Below are positions 1 through 8,219 of a stretch of DNA of 64,000 nucleotides, piece after piece (positions within the stretch are counted from its first letter, which is position 1; each line of letters starts with the position of its first letter). The stretch lies in NCBI GenBank assembly GCA_000023405.1, contig CP001643.1:2604001-2668000 (forward strand). The letters run 5' to 3'. The translations under genes and the position numbers were made by a program. The notes beneath the pieces are model-generated. The model made no database searches. It saw only the letters and a program-made list of their open reading frames with translations, and was not told the DNA's origin. Source of the stretch: Brachybacterium faecium DSM 4810 (GTDB taxonomy: Bacteria; Actinomycetota; Actinomycetes; Actinomycetales; Dermabacteraceae).

Positions 1-1451
1 CCCTGCGCACCCTCGAGGACGCCCCCGTCCCGCCGCTGCCGGAGGCGCTGCAGGCAGAGCTGCGCCCGTATCAGAGGGAGGGGTACGCCTGGCTGACGTT
101 CCTGTTCTCCCACGGTCTGGGCGGGGTGCTGGCCGACGACATGGGCCTGGGCAAGACGCTCCAGACCCTCGCGCTCGTCGCCCACGCCCGGGAGCGCTCC
201 GCGTCCGAGCCCCCGTTCCTGGTGGTCGCCCCCGCCTCGGTGCTGCCGGTGTGGCGCCGGGAGGCGGAGCGCTTCGCCCCGGGCCTGGAGGTGCGGGTGC
301 TGGACCGCACCGTCGCCGCCCGCGGAACGGACCTGCCCACCGCGATGCTCGGCGCGGACCTCGTGGTCACCAGCTACTCGGTGCTGCGGATCGACGAGGA
401 GGAGTTCGCGAGCACCCGCTTCCAGGGGTTCGTGCTGGACGAGGCGCAGTTCGTGAAGAACCGCCGCTCGCGCACGCACCGCGCGGCCAAGGGCGTGCGC
501 GCCGGGTTCCGCCTCGCGATCACCGGCACGCCGATGGAGAACTCGCTGGATGATCTGTGGGCGATCCTCGACCTGGTGGCGCCGGGCCTGCTGGGCACCG
601 CGATCGGGTTCCGCAAGCGGTATACCCTGCCGATCGAGACCGGGGATCATCCCGGTCGCATGGAGCTGCTGCGCCGCCGGGTGCGGCCGTTCCTGCTGCG
701 CCGCACCAAGGAGCTGGTCGCCGCGGAGCTGCCGGAGAAGCATGAGGAGGTGCTCACGGTGACGCTGGGCGCGGAGCATCGCGCGGTCTACGACTCGGTG
801 CTGCAGCGGGAGCGCAAGAAGGTGCTGGGCCTGATCGACACCGATCTGGACCGCAGCCGGTTCATCGTGTTCCGCTCGCTGACGCTGCTGCGGATGATGG
901 CGCTGGACCCCTCGCTCGTGGATCCCGAGGCGTACGCGGATGTGCCCAGCTCGAAGCTCGAGGCGCTGTTCGACCGGCTCGAGGAGGTGATCGGCGACGG
1001 GCACCGGGTGCTGCTGTTCAGCCAGTTCACCTCCTACCTCGACCAGGTCGCGAGCGAGCTGGAGCGGCGCGAGGTGCGGTACGCCCATCTGGACGGCTCC
1101 ACCCGCGACCGGGACGCGGCCGTGGCCGGGTTCCGCGAGGGCGATGCGCCGGTGTTCCTCATCTCCCTGAAGGCGGGCGGTTTCGGCCTCACCCTCACCG
1201 AGGCGGACTACGTGTTCCTGCTGGATCCGTGGTGGAACCCCGCGGCGGAGAACCAGGCGGTGGACCGCGCGCACCGCATCGGCCAGGACCGCACCGTGAT
1301 GGTGTACCGGATGATCGCGGAGGACACGATCGAGGAGAAGGTGCTCGCCCTCCAGCGGCGCAAGGCCGAGCTGTTCGACGCCCTCACCGACGGCGGCGAG
1401 GCCTTCCGCTCCGCCGTCACCGCCGAGGATCTGCGCGAGCTGCTCAGCTGA
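1..1451 (+). CDS. SNF2-family DEAD/H helicase, C-terminal part (5' end outside window)
   Basis: This is the ATPase core of a Swi2/Snf2 superfamily-2 translocase; the frame is already open at base 3 and the true start lies upstream of the window. Visible motifs in order are LRPYQREGYAWL (Q-like region, bases ~60-95), DDMGLGKT (Walker A, ~135), DEAQ (Walker B, ~438), TGTPMEN (motif III, ~520), LFSQF (motif IV, ~1015), GGFGLTLTEAD (motif V, ~1178) and AVDRAHRIGQ (motif VI, ~1258). The protein ends about 60 residues after motif VI, as expected. Actinobacterial relatives often carry a SWIM zinc finger at the N terminus, which cannot be seen here. It should be an ATP-driven dsDNA translocase; the biological role is unknown. 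Confidence 0.93.
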   Translation, partial: LRTLEDAPVPPLPEALQAELRPYQREGYAWLTFLFSHGLGGVLADDMGLGKTLQTLALVAHARERSASEPPFLVVAPASVLPVWRREAERFAPGLEVRVLDRTVAARGTDLPTAMLGADLVVTSYSVLRIDEEEFASTRFQGFVLDEAQFVKNRRSRTHRAAKGVRAGFRLAITGTPMENSLDDLWAILDLVAPGLLGTAIGFRKRYTLPIETGDHPGRMELLRRRVRPFLLRRTKELVAAELPEKHEEVLTVTLGAEHRAVYDSVLQRERKKVLGLIDTDLDRSRFIVFRSLTLLRMMALDPSLVDPEAYADVPSSKLEALFDRLEEVIGDGHRVLLFSQFTSYLDQVASELERREVRYAHLDGSTRDRDAAVAGFREGDAPVFLISLKAGGFGLTLTEADYVFLLDPWWNPAAENQAVDRAHRIGQDRTVMVYRMIAEDTIEEKVLALQRRKAELFDALTDGGEAFRSAVTAEDLRELLS

Positions 1452-1546
1452 ACGGCGCGGTCACCGGCCTCGCGCGGCGCGCCGGCCGGGGCATCGCGCC
1501 CCCGACGCGCTTCGCTGCGTGGCTCCCGCAGCCCTCGCCGCGCGGC

Positions 1547-1687
1547 TCAGCGGTCGCGCCACCACAGGGCGAGACGCACGCCGACGGCGATGATCACGAT
1601 CGCTCCGAGGAGGAGGGCGAGGAGTGAGACGATCTCCCATCCGCCGATCCCCATGACGTCGCTGCCTGCGGTGAACACCTGATGCAT
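1547..1687 (-). CDS. 46-aa single-pass membrane peptide (hypothetical)
   Basis: A short reading frame of 46 codons starts at ATG 1687 behind a clear Shine-Dalgarno (GAGGGA, about 7 nt upstream). Residues ~17-42 form one hydrophobic helix of Leu, Ile, Val and Ala, followed by a short basic end (WWRDR), so it is probably a small inner-membrane protein with the positive C terminus inside. I recognise no family. It lies convergent to the SNF2 gene and about 220 bp beyond the rpsI terminator. The SD, the membrane segment and the lack of a competing gene argue that it is real; no homology search was possible. Confidence 0.5.
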   Translation of the reverse strand: MHQVFTAGSDVMGIGGWEIVSLLALLLGAIVIIAVGVRLALWWRDR

Positions 1688-1909
1688 CTCGTCTTCCCTC
1701 GATCACGTGGCCGGAGGCGCCCTCCGGCCGGGCCTTCCGCGTCGTGCGGTGCCCTCAGGCTACCCCCGTGCAGTGCGCGCGGCACCCGAGGGAGCCGCTG
1801 CCTGCCCGGGAGAGCGGCCGCCGAGGAGGAGTGTCGGCGGCACGACCACGGCGAATGCTCGGGCCGCGGTGACCCGGTCCTCGATGCCACGTCGGCCCCA
1901 TGAACGCGA

Positions 1910-1941
1910 CGATGCCCCCGACCCGGAGGTCGAGGGCATCG
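1910..1941 (-). terminator. Terminator hairpin of rplM-rpsI
   Basis: The arms CGATGCCC...CGACC and GGTCG...GGGCATCG pair with one bulge around a CGGA loop, about 44 nt after the rpsI stop. There is no U tract, as is usual for actinobacterial hairpin terminators. Confidence 0.7.
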
Positions 1942-1984
1942 TGCGCACGGCGTGAACAGGTGCGGAGCTCTGCTCCGCGCCGGA

Positions 1985-2485
1985 TCAGCGCTTGGAGTAC
2001 TGCGGCGCCTTGCGGGCCTTCTTGAGGCCGGCCTTCTTGCGCTCGATGATGCGGTCGTCACGACGGAGGAAGCCGGCCTTCTTGAGGGTCGGTCGGTTGT
2101 TCTCCTCGTCGATCTGGTTCAGCGCGCGGGCCACACCGAGGCGCACGGCCCCGGCCTGACCGGATGCACCGCCGCCGGTGAGGCGGACGACGACGTCGAA
2201 GCGGCCCTGGAGGTCGAGAGCCGTGAACGGATCGTTGACCTCCTGCTGGTGCAGCTTGTTCGGGAAGTAGTTCTCGAGCGAGCGGCCGTTGATCGTCCAC
2301 TCGCCGGATCCGGGGATCAGGCGGACGCGGGCGATGGCGCGCTTGCGGCGGCCGGTGCCGTAGCCCGGGGCGGTCACGGACTGCCCGGTGCCGACGACGG
2401 CCTCGCCGGTCGACTCGGTGGTGTAGCTCTCGGGCGCGGACTCGTCGGTCACGGCCTCGAGGGACTCGGGGGTGGTCTCAGTCAC
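1985..2485 (-). CDS. rpsI: 30S ribosomal protein S9
   Basis: S9 is a small-subunit protein whose C-terminal tail reaches the P-site tRNA. The 166-aa product has an acidic, unstructured N-terminal extension of about 42 residues, then the conserved core beginning [12 protein letters not shown] and ending in the diagnostic KAPQYSKR tail. The SD (AAGGAGAA) lies just before ATG 2485. It follows rplM by 50 nt, the universal L13-S9 operon arrangement, and is followed by a terminator. Confidence 0.98.
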   Translation of the reverse strand: MTETTPESLEAVTDESAPESYTTESTGEAVVGTGQSVTAPGYGTGRRKRAIARVRLIPGSGEWTINGRSLENYFPNKLHQQEVNDPFTALDLQGRFDVVVRLTGGGASGQAGAVRLGVARALNQIDEENNRPTLKKAGFLRRDDRIIERKKAGLKKARKAPQYSKR

Positions 2486-2535
2486 GGTTCTCCTTGGTTC
2501 TTCCGTGTGGCAGGGCGAGTGGCGGGACGCCCCGC

Positions 2536-2979
2536 TTACTGCGCCACCTGGTCGATGGTGAAGGGGACGGGCTGCTGAGCGGCATGCGGGTGCTCGGCAC
2601 CTGCGTAGACCTTGAGCTTGTTGAGCTGCTGATCAGCGAGCTTGTTCTTGGGGAGCATGCCGCGGATGGCCTTCTCCACGGCGCGCTCCGGATTCTTCTC
2701 GAGCAGCTCGGAGTAGGGGGTGCCGCGGAGGCCGCCGGGGTAGCCGGAGTGGCGGTAGGCGAGCTTGGCCTCCCGCTTGTTGCCGGTGAGCGCGACCTTG
2801 TCAGCGTTGATGATGATCACGAAGTCGCCTGCATCCACATGGGGTGCGAAGACCGGCTTGTGCTTTCCCCGCAGGAGCTGGGCAGCCTGGGAAGCGAGCC
2901 GGCCGAGGACGACATCCGTTGCGTCGATGACGTACCAGGAACGCTCGACATCGCCGGGCTTCGGGGTGAACGTACGCAC
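2536..2979 (-). CDS. rplM: 50S ribosomal protein L13
   Basis: Large-subunit protein L13, 147 aa, starting at GTG 2979 ([15 protein letters not shown]), which matches the usual actinobacterial N terminus; upstream in-frame starts are rejected because they would add a non-conserved leader. An AGAAGG ribosome-binding site lies 7 nt upstream. Conserved [11 protein letters not shown] and GMLPKNKL segments are present. First gene of the rplM-rpsI operon, with a promoter about 230 nt upstream at 3210-3239. Confidence 0.97.
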   Translation of the reverse strand: MRTFTPKPGDVERSWYVIDATDVVLGRLASQAAQLLRGKHKPVFAPHVDAGDFVIIINADKVALTGNKREAKLAYRHSGYPGGLRGTPYSELLEKNPERAVEKAIRGMLPKNKLADQQLNKLKVYAGAEHPHAAQQPVPFTIDQVAQ

Positions 2980-3209
2980 TCGTGCCTTCTTCTCTCGTCG
3001 TGGTGCCCGGGCGGCAGGACGCCGACCAGGCACGGTTCGATGGACCGTGGGCACGCTTCCTTCGGGTAAAAGCATGGCCCCTGTGGCTGCACCCGGCCCG
3101 CTCCGCTGACAACGCGACGGCGGCCCTGGATGTGTGTGAGATGCCCTTTCGCGCCGGGCGTGAGAGAACGGCAGCGGGTCGGGCACACATCGAGGCACAA
3201 CGACCACTC

Positions 3210-3239
3210 ATCGTACGTGGCCTGCGAGAGCAGCGTCAA
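3210..3239 (-). promoter_or_regulatory. Promoter of rplM-rpsI
   Basis: TTGACG (3239-3234) and TACGAT (3215-3210) are separated by 18 nt. The -35 box overlaps the truA stop codon (3236-3238). The predicted mRNA leader is about 220 nt and contains a CACGGT/ACCGTG hairpin at 3031-3049, possibly a regulatory structure. Confidence 0.65.
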
Positions 3240-4276
3240 CGCGAAGCGGGTCCCGGCGGTGTGATCTGTGCCCGACTCCCGCCGCCCGGCGTCCTGTCGT
3301 CGCCCCGCGCCGTGGCGGGCAGCGGCTGGCGGAGGGTGCGGGTGCGGGCCGCCCAGGCGGCGAGCTCCTCGTCCGGCGGGTAGGCGACGTGGTCGAGCGT
3401 GAGGCCCTGGGGCGGGCACAGCGGCGCGGCGCCGACGCCGTCGCGCCGCGCCGCTTCCCGGGTGCGGGCGGCGAGCACCTCGGCCGGCCAGGACTCGTCC
3501 CGTCGGCCCTCCCCCACTCCGAGCAGCGCGCCGACGAGGGAGCGGACCATGTGGTGGCAGAAGGCGTCGGCGACGACGGTCGCGACGATCAGGCCCTCGT
3601 CGGCCCGGCCCTCCCCGGGGCGCTCCCACCGCAGCTCGCGCAGCTCCCGAATGGTGGTCGCGCCCTCGCGGGGGCGGCAGTAGGAGAGGAAGTCGTGCTC
3701 GCCGAGCAGCGGGGCGCTCGCCCGCGCCATCGCCTCGACGTCCAGCGGCCGACGGTGGCGCAGCACGTCCCGGCGCAGCGGGTCGTGGGCGGCGGGCCTG
3801 TCCGAGATCCGGTAGCGGTAGCGGCGCCACTGCGCCCCGAAGCGGGCGTCGAAGTCGTCCGGGACCTCGCGGGCGACGTGGACGACGACATCCTCGGGCA
3901 GTACACCGGCCAGGCGGCTGACGAGCGCCTCCGCGGGGGTGCGCGGGGAGCGGCCCGGGAGGGTGGCGAGCACGTCGTCCGGCAGGTCGAGGTGGCACAC
4001 CTGGCCGCGGGCGTGGACGCCCGCGTCGGTGCGGCCGGCGACCGTGACCCGCGCGGGGATGCGGGCGATCCTGCGCAGCGCCTTCTCGAGCTCTCCCTGG
4101 ACCGTGCGCTGGCCGGGCTGGGCGGCCCAGCCATGGAAGTCGGTGCCGTCGTAGGAGAGATCCAGGCGCAGCCTGGTGGTGCGCGGGCTCTCGGCGCCGG
4201 GGCCGTCGGCGGGCTGCGCGGAGCCCGAGGTGTGCAGGAGTTCCGTGGCGTGCGCGGGGTCCGGGGAGTGCGGCAT
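3236..4276 (-). CDS. truA: tRNA pseudouridine(38-40) synthase TruA
   Basis: Makes pseudouridine at positions 38-40 of the tRNA anticodon stem. The catalytic Asp is D84 in the motif GRTDAGVHARGQV; the first core motif DLSYDGTDFHGWAAQ and the second-half sequence FCHHMVRSLVGALLGVG are also clear. I chose ATG 4276 (346 aa) because it sits just after the stop of the preceding fragment; an ATG at 4363 would overlap that reading frame. The N-terminal ~33 residues before the core are not conserved, so the start remains uncertain. It lies directly upstream of rplM, a common actinobacterial neighbourhood. Confidence 0.93.
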   Translation of the reverse strand: MPHSPDPAHATELLHTSGSAQPADGPGAESPRTTRLRLDLSYDGTDFHGWAAQPGQRTVQGELEKALRRIARIPARVTVAGRTDAGVHARGQVCHLDLPDDVLATLPGRSPRTPAEALVSRLAGVLPEDVVVHVAREVPDDFDARFGAQWRRYRYRISDRPAAHDPLRRDVLRHRRPLDVEAMARASAPLLGEHDFLSYCRPREGATTIRELRELRWERPGEGRADEGLIVATVVADAFCHHMVRSLVGALLGVGEGRRDESWPAEVLAARTREAARRDGVGAAPLCPPQGLTLDHVAYPPDEELAAWAARTRTLRQPLPATARGDDRTPGGGSRAQITPPGPASR

Positions 4277-4307
4277 GCGCTCGATCGTAACGGGGAGCCC
4301 GGCGGTG

Positions 4308-4740
4308 TCAGGAGCCGACCACGAGCGTCCCGCTCGCGCCGCGCCCGGCGTCGACGAGGTCATGGGTGAGGAAGGGGTAGCGGCCGGGTTCGGTGAGCTC
4401 GAGCTCGACGAAGCCGCCCTGGCCGGGCTGCAGCGCCATCGCCTGGGCGCCGGTGGTCTCGGCGCGGTCCAGGAGGTAGCGGCCCTCGGTCCAGACGGTG
4501 TCGAACTGGCCGCCGATCACGTGAAAGCTGCTGGGGCGCTGCGGTCCCGCGTCCAGCACCCAGATCCGCACCCGCTCCCCCGCCGCGGCATGCAGCGGCG
4601 AGCGCGCGTACTGATCGGCGTATCCGTTGAAGACGACGCGCTCCGGTTCCCCGGAGGGCACCTCCTGCGGGCAGTGCTCGCCCTGGACCAGCACGTAGCT
4701 GCGGGGAGCATCCAGCCCAGGCGCCAGGAGACGCCCCGGC
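4308..4740 (-). pseudogene. Remnant of a copper-containing (NirK-like) multicopper oxidase, C-terminal cupredoxin domain only
   Basis: The frame encodes YVLVQGEHCPQEVPSG, VVFNGYADQY, GERVRIWVLDAGPQ, SSFHVIGGQFDTVW and YPFLTHDLVDAGRGA. This is the second-half cupredoxin domain of the two-domain nitrite-reductase-like copper oxidases, with its type-1/bridging His region. Those enzymes have more than 300 further residues upstream; here the upstream DNA is the regulator gene on the same strand, and the frame has no ATG or GTG before codon GTG 4694, although similarity begins before it. So the 5' two thirds appear to have been deleted. A 128-aa protein from 4694 could still be made, but loss of the first domain should abolish catalysis. 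Confidence 0.6.
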
Positions 4741-4743
4741 GTC

Positions 4744-5445
4744 TCACGAGGCCCGTGCCGAGAGGCGGAGGGTGCAGGTGCCGGGGCCGGTGAAGGGGAT
4801 CAGCTCGACGTCCGCGCCGGCACCGACGGTCTCCAGCACCCCGTCGATCATGCCGCGGTGGACGGCGCAGACGACCTCCGGGTGCCGGGTCGCGGACTCC
4901 AGGAGCGGGCACTGCCGCAGCGTGATCTCGCCGTCGGCGGCCGGGGCGTCGGGAGCGTCGGGCGCGGCAGGCTCCTCGGGCGCGTCGGGCGCGAACCCCT
5001 GGCCCTCCATGACGGCGAGCACGGCGGCGCGCGCGGCGTCGGGACCGTGCGCCGCGGGCAGGTCGGCGGCGACGTCACGGCCCCAGGAGCTGCCGGCGCG
5101 GCGGGCCTCGGCCTGCGGGTCCGGGCTGGTGCGGGCGATGGTGCCGGCGAGGACACCGGCGAGCGCCGCATACGGGGAGGACTCCCCGGCGGCGAGAGGT
5201 CGCCACAGCCAGGCCGGGCGACCGCGGCCGGAGGTGCGCTCGCGGACCCGGGCGACGTAGCCGTCCTCGCGGAGCCGGTCGAGGTGGCCGCGCAGCGTGT
5301 TCTCGTGCAGCCCGGTCGCGCGGGCGAGCGCGGCGATGGACACCGGGGAGCTCTGCGCCTCGACGGTGCGCAGCACGAGCTCGCGGGAGGAGGAATGGCG
5401 CCGACCGGTCGATGCGGAGCGGGGCCTGCTCGGCGTATTTTCCAC
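4744..5445 (-). CDS. Winged-helix transcriptional regulator with C-terminal Cys motif (SufR/DeoR-like)
   Basis: Residues ~20-75 form a helix-turn-helix ([29 protein letters not shown]). The C-terminal part has Cys/His positions resembling Fe-S or metal sensors ([28 protein letters not shown]); redox or NO sensing is an inference. The middle contains an Ala/Pro/Asp-rich tract. I place the start at GTG 5445 because a TACAGT -10 box (5458-5453) lies exactly 7 nt upstream, giving a leaderless mRNA; ATG 5472 is the alternative. It is divergent from the DUF2249 gene with overlapping -10 boxes and is followed by the decayed copper oxidase, so it probably regulated that respiratory/nitrogen-oxide gene pair. 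Confidence 0.75.
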   Translation of the reverse strand: MENTPSRPRSASTGRRHSSSRELVLRTVEAQSSPVSIAALARATGLHENTLRGHLDRLREDGYVARVRERTSGRGRPAWLWRPLAAGESSPYAALAGVLAGTIARTSPDPQAEARRAGSSWGRDVAADLPAAHGPDAARAAVLAVMEGQGFAPDAPEEPAAPDAPDAPAADGEITLRQCPLLESATRHPEVVCAVHRGMIDGVLETVGAGADVELIPFTGPGTCTLRLSARAS

Positions 5446-5452
5446 GGACAGC

Positions 5453-5462
5453 ACTGTAATAT
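5453..5462. promoter_or_regulatory. Overlapping divergent -10 boxes (regulator / DUF2249 gene)
   Basis: On the plus strand TAATAT (5457-5462) serves the DUF2249 gene. On the minus strand TACAGT (5458-5453) lies 7 nt before the regulator start. The two promoters cannot be occupied together, suggesting linked or mutually exclusive expression. Confidence 0.5.
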
Positions 5463-5492
5463 CTCGGCGCATCGTCCACAGGAGGAGAAGCC

Positions 5493-5810
5493 ATGGCAGA
5501 CATCCAGATCAACCGCTCGCAGGAAGAGGCCGTCGACCAGCGTCCGGCCCAGCAGGGCTGCGCCTGCGGCGAGCACGACGAGGGCACTCCCGAGCTGGAC
5601 GTGCAGACGATCCCGCACGCGGTCCGCCACGCGTCGATCTTCGGGGCGCTCGAATCCCTCTCCCCGGGCACTGCGCTGATCCTCTCCGCGACCCACGACC
5701 CGGTCCCGCTGCTGATGCAGCTCGAGGCCAAGCACGGCGATGCCTTCCACGTCGAGTACCGCGATCGCGGCCCGGAGCGCTGGCGCATCCTCGTGCGCCG
5801 CACCGCCTGA
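5493..5810 (+). CDS. DUF2249 domain protein
   Basis: A 105-aa protein whose residues ~35-103 match the DUF2249 fold: [19 protein letters not shown], a [20 protein letters not shown] strand-turn, and the ending WRILVRR. The N-terminal [11 protein letters not shown] gives a Cys-rich CxCxxH patch that may bind metal. DUF2249 genes commonly sit with denitrification, hemerythrin and copper-oxidase genes, which fits the oxidase remnant and redox-type regulator next door; the exact function is unknown. Start ATG 5493 is fixed by a perfect AGGAGG SD at 5480-5485. Confidence 0.85.
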   Translation: MADIQINRSQEEAVDQRPAQQGCACGEHDEGTPELDVQTIPHAVRHASIFGALESLSPGTALILSATHDPVPLLMQLEAKHGDAFHVEYRDRGPERWRILVRRTA

Positions 5811-5887
5811 CCTCCGCCTCCCAGGGCAGGTCCGCGCGGTCCGCGGGCCGCACTGCGGTCAGCTCGGCGTGCCCGAGCCGGTCTGGG

Positions 5888-5893
5888 TACGCT
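5888..5893 (+). promoter_or_regulatory. -10 box for leaderless purD
   Basis: TACGCT ends 7 nt before GTG 5901 and no SD is present, so transcription should start at or next to the start codon. No convincing -35 box was seen. Confidence 0.6.
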
Positions 5894-5900
5894 GACCCGC

Positions 5901-7202
5901 GTGAAGATCCTCGTCATCGGCTCCGGAGGTCGCGAACACGCGATCCTCCGCCGCCTCGCCGCAGACCAGCCCGCACCCGAGCTGCACGCCGCCCCCGGCA
6001 ACCCCGGGATCGCGCAGCTCGCCACCTGCCACGATGCAGCCGTCACCGACCTGGACGCCCAGGTGCGCCTGGCCCAGGAGCTGCAGCCCGATCTGGTGGT
6101 GATCGGTCCCGAGGCGCCGCTCGTGGCCGGCTCCGCAGACCGCCTGCGGGAGGCCGGGTTCACGGTGTTCGGCCCGTCGGCCGCCGCCGCTCACCTCGAG
6201 GGCTCCAAGTCCTGGGCGAAGGAGATCATGGCCGCGGCCGGGGTCCCCACCGCCGCCTCCGTGACGATCACCGCCGCCGAGCAGCTCGCCGCCGGGCTCG
6301 ACCGGGTCAACCCCCTGGGCGATGTGCCCTACGTGGTCAAGGCCGACGGGCTCGCCGCCGGCAAGGGGGTCGTGGTCACCACGGACCGCGATGCCGCCGT
6401 CACCCATGCCGAGGCGGTGCTGATCGCCGGCGGATCGGTGGTGCTCGAGGAGTACCTCGACGGCCCCGAGGTCTCCCTGTTCTGTGTGAGCGACGGGACC
6501 CGCGTGGTGCCGCTCGCCCCCGCCCAGGACTTCAAGCGCGCCCTGGACGACGACGAGGGGCCCAACACCGGCGGCATGGGCGCCTACTCCCCGCTCCCCT
6601 GGGCCCCCGAGGGCCTGACCGAGGAGGTCCTCGAGAAGGTCGCCCGCCCCACCATCGCCGAGCTCGCCGGCCGCGACATCCCCTTCGTCGGGATCCTCTA
6701 CTGCGGCCTGGCCCTCACCTCGCGCGGGCTGCGCGTGGTCGAGTTCAACGCCCGCTTCGGCGATCCCGAGACCCAGGTGGTGCTCGAGCGGCTCACCTCC
6801 CCCTTCGCCCCGCTGCTGCTGTCCGCGGCCCGGGGAGAGCTCGCGGAGGACACGGAGCTGAGCTGGAGCGGGGACGCCGCGGTGACCGTCGTGGTCGCCT
6901 CCGCCGGCTACCCGGCCTCCGCCCGCTCCGGCGACCCGATCACCGGGATCGACGCCTGCGAGCAGCAGGGCGCGCACGTCATCCACGCCGGCACCGGCCT
7001 CGCGGACGGCGCCCTGGTCAGCGCCGGGGGCCGCGTGCTGTCCGTCGTCGCCACCGGGACGGACCTCGAGCAGGCCCGCGCGCGGGCCCTCGCCGCGACC
7101 GAGGAGATCGTCCTCGCCGGCAGCCACCACCGCACCGACATCGCCCGCCGCGCCGCGGCCGAGGCACGCGCCACCGCGCGCGGCGCGGAGGAGAGCGCAT
7201 GA
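5901..7202 (+). CDS. purD: Phosphoribosylamine-glycine ligase (GAR synthetase)
   Basis: Second step of de novo purine synthesis: ATP-dependent joining of glycine to phosphoribosylamine. The 433-aa product begins [15 protein letters not shown] (GTG start) and shows the ATP-grasp elements [14 protein letters not shown], the GARS signature [11 protein letters not shown] and [11 protein letters not shown]. Length is normal. The stop overlaps the purC start by 4 nt (ATGA), so the two are translationally coupled. Expression is probably from a leaderless transcript. Confidence 0.98.
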   Translation: MKILVIGSGGREHAILRRLAADQPAPELHAAPGNPGIAQLATCHDAAVTDLDAQVRLAQELQPDLVVIGPEAPLVAGSADRLREAGFTVFGPSAAAAHLEGSKSWAKEIMAAAGVPTAASVTITAAEQLAAGLDRVNPLGDVPYVVKADGLAAGKGVVVTTDRDAAVTHAEAVLIAGGSVVLEEYLDGPEVSLFCVSDGTRVVPLAPAQDFKRALDDDEGPNTGGMGAYSPLPWAPEGLTEEVLEKVARPTIAELAGRDIPFVGILYCGLALTSRGLRVVEFNARFGDPETQVVLERLTSPFAPLLLSAARGELAEDTELSWSGDAAVTVVVASAGYPASARSGDPITGIDACEQQGAHVIHAGTGLADGALVSAGGRVLSVVATGTDLEQARARALAATEEIVLAGSHHRTDIARRAAAEARATARGAEESA

Positions 7203-8113
7203 GCACCGCCACCGCCCCGCTGATCGAGGCCCCGCAGCTGCCGGGCTGGGACCACGTCGTCTCCGGCAAGGTCCGCGAGCTGTACGTGCCCGCGGGCGTC
7301 GCCCCGTCGCGGGCCGAGGAGGTGCTGGTGGTCGCGACCGACCGCATCAGCGCCTACGACCACTCGCTGCAGCCGGGCATCCCGGACAAGGGCCGCCTGC
7401 TCACCGGCATCAGCCGGTTCTGGTTCGCACAGCTGGAGGACCTCGTCCCCCATCACGTGCTCTCCGCCGAGGAGGTCCCCGAGGCGGTCTCCGGCCGCGC
7501 GCTGCGCTGCCGGGGCCTGGACATGGTGCCGCTCGAGTGCATCGCCCGCGGCCACCTGACCGGCTCGGGCCTGGCCGACTACCGTGCCGGCGGCTCGGTG
7601 GGCGGTCACGTCCTGCCGGCCGGGCTGGTCGAGGCCTCCCGGCTGGAGCCGGCGATCTTCACCCCCTCCACGAAGGCCGGCCCCGGCGAGCACGACGAGA
7701 ACATCACCGTCGCGCAGGCCCGCGAGCTGCTGGGCGAGGAGCTGACCGGTGAGCTCGAGTCCCTCACCCTCGCCGTCTTCGAGCGGGCGCGCCGGATCGC
7801 CGACGAGCGCGGCATCATCCTCGCCGACACCAAGCTCGAGTTCGGCCGCTCCCGCCTCGACGGGACGCTGATGCTCGGCGACGAGGTGCTCACCCCCGAC
7901 TCGAGCCGGTTCTGGTCCGCGGACGCCTACGTCCCCGGGCGCACCCCGCCGAGCCTGGACAAGCAGTTCGTGCGCGACTGGCTGACCTCGGCCGCCTCCG
8001 GCTGGCACCGCGGTTCGGACACTGCCCCGCCCACGCTCCCCGCCGAGGTGGTCGAGCAGACCCGCGCCCGCTACGTCGAGGCCTACGAACGGCTCACCGG
8101 CGAGAGCTTCTGA
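7199..8113 (+). CDS. purC: Phosphoribosylaminoimidazole-succinocarboxamide synthase (SAICAR synthetase)
   Basis: Joins aspartate to CAIR in purine synthesis. The 304-aa protein shows SGKVRELY, the ATP-site segment DRISAYDH, the signature LECIARGHLTGSGLADY and the later LADTKLEFG motif. It is the longer class with a C-terminal extension, typical of actinomycetes. It overlaps purD by 4 nt and is the last gene of the pair; the next gene is convergent. Confidence 0.97.
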   Translation: MSTATAPLIEAPQLPGWDHVVSGKVRELYVPAGVAPSRAEEVLVVATDRISAYDHSLQPGIPDKGRLLTGISRFWFAQLEDLVPHHVLSAEEVPEAVSGRALRCRGLDMVPLECIARGHLTGSGLADYRAGGSVGGHVLPAGLVEASRLEPAIFTPSTKAGPGEHDENITVAQARELLGEELTGELESLTLAVFERARRIADERGIILADTKLEFGRSRLDGTLMLGDEVLTPDSSRFWSADAYVPGRTPPSLDKQFVRDWLTSAASGWHRGSDTAPPTLPAEVVEQTRARYVEAYERLTGESF

Positions 8114-8219
8114 GCACCGGCCCGACCCGGCACAGCCTGACCCGGCACGGCCCGCCCCACCCCGCCCCGGAACGACCCGACCCGACTCGACTCGACCCAG
8201 CGCCGTCGCTCCGCACCGC
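8114..8219. repeat. Low-complexity CCGAC/CTCGA-rich spacer between convergent purC and the ECF transporter gene
   Basis: The spacer consists of degenerate CCCGACCCG- and GACTCGACTCGACCC-type short repeats. No clear hairpin terminator was found. It resembles, in miniature, the pentanucleotide tract at 59426-59521. Confidence 0.4.

Larger units (their letters stand above)
1452..1984. other. Intergenic stretch between SNF2 helicase and rpsI
   Basis: These 533 bases hold only the 46-aa membrane peptide (1547-1687) and the rpsI terminator (1910-1941). No other supported gene was seen; the longer open frames here are GC-driven shadows. Confidence 0.6.

Noticed and set aside
3389..4369. Long plus-strand open frames opposite truA
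   Set aside because: They mirror truA codon periodicity in a GC-rich genome and lack an SD or any recognisable domain.
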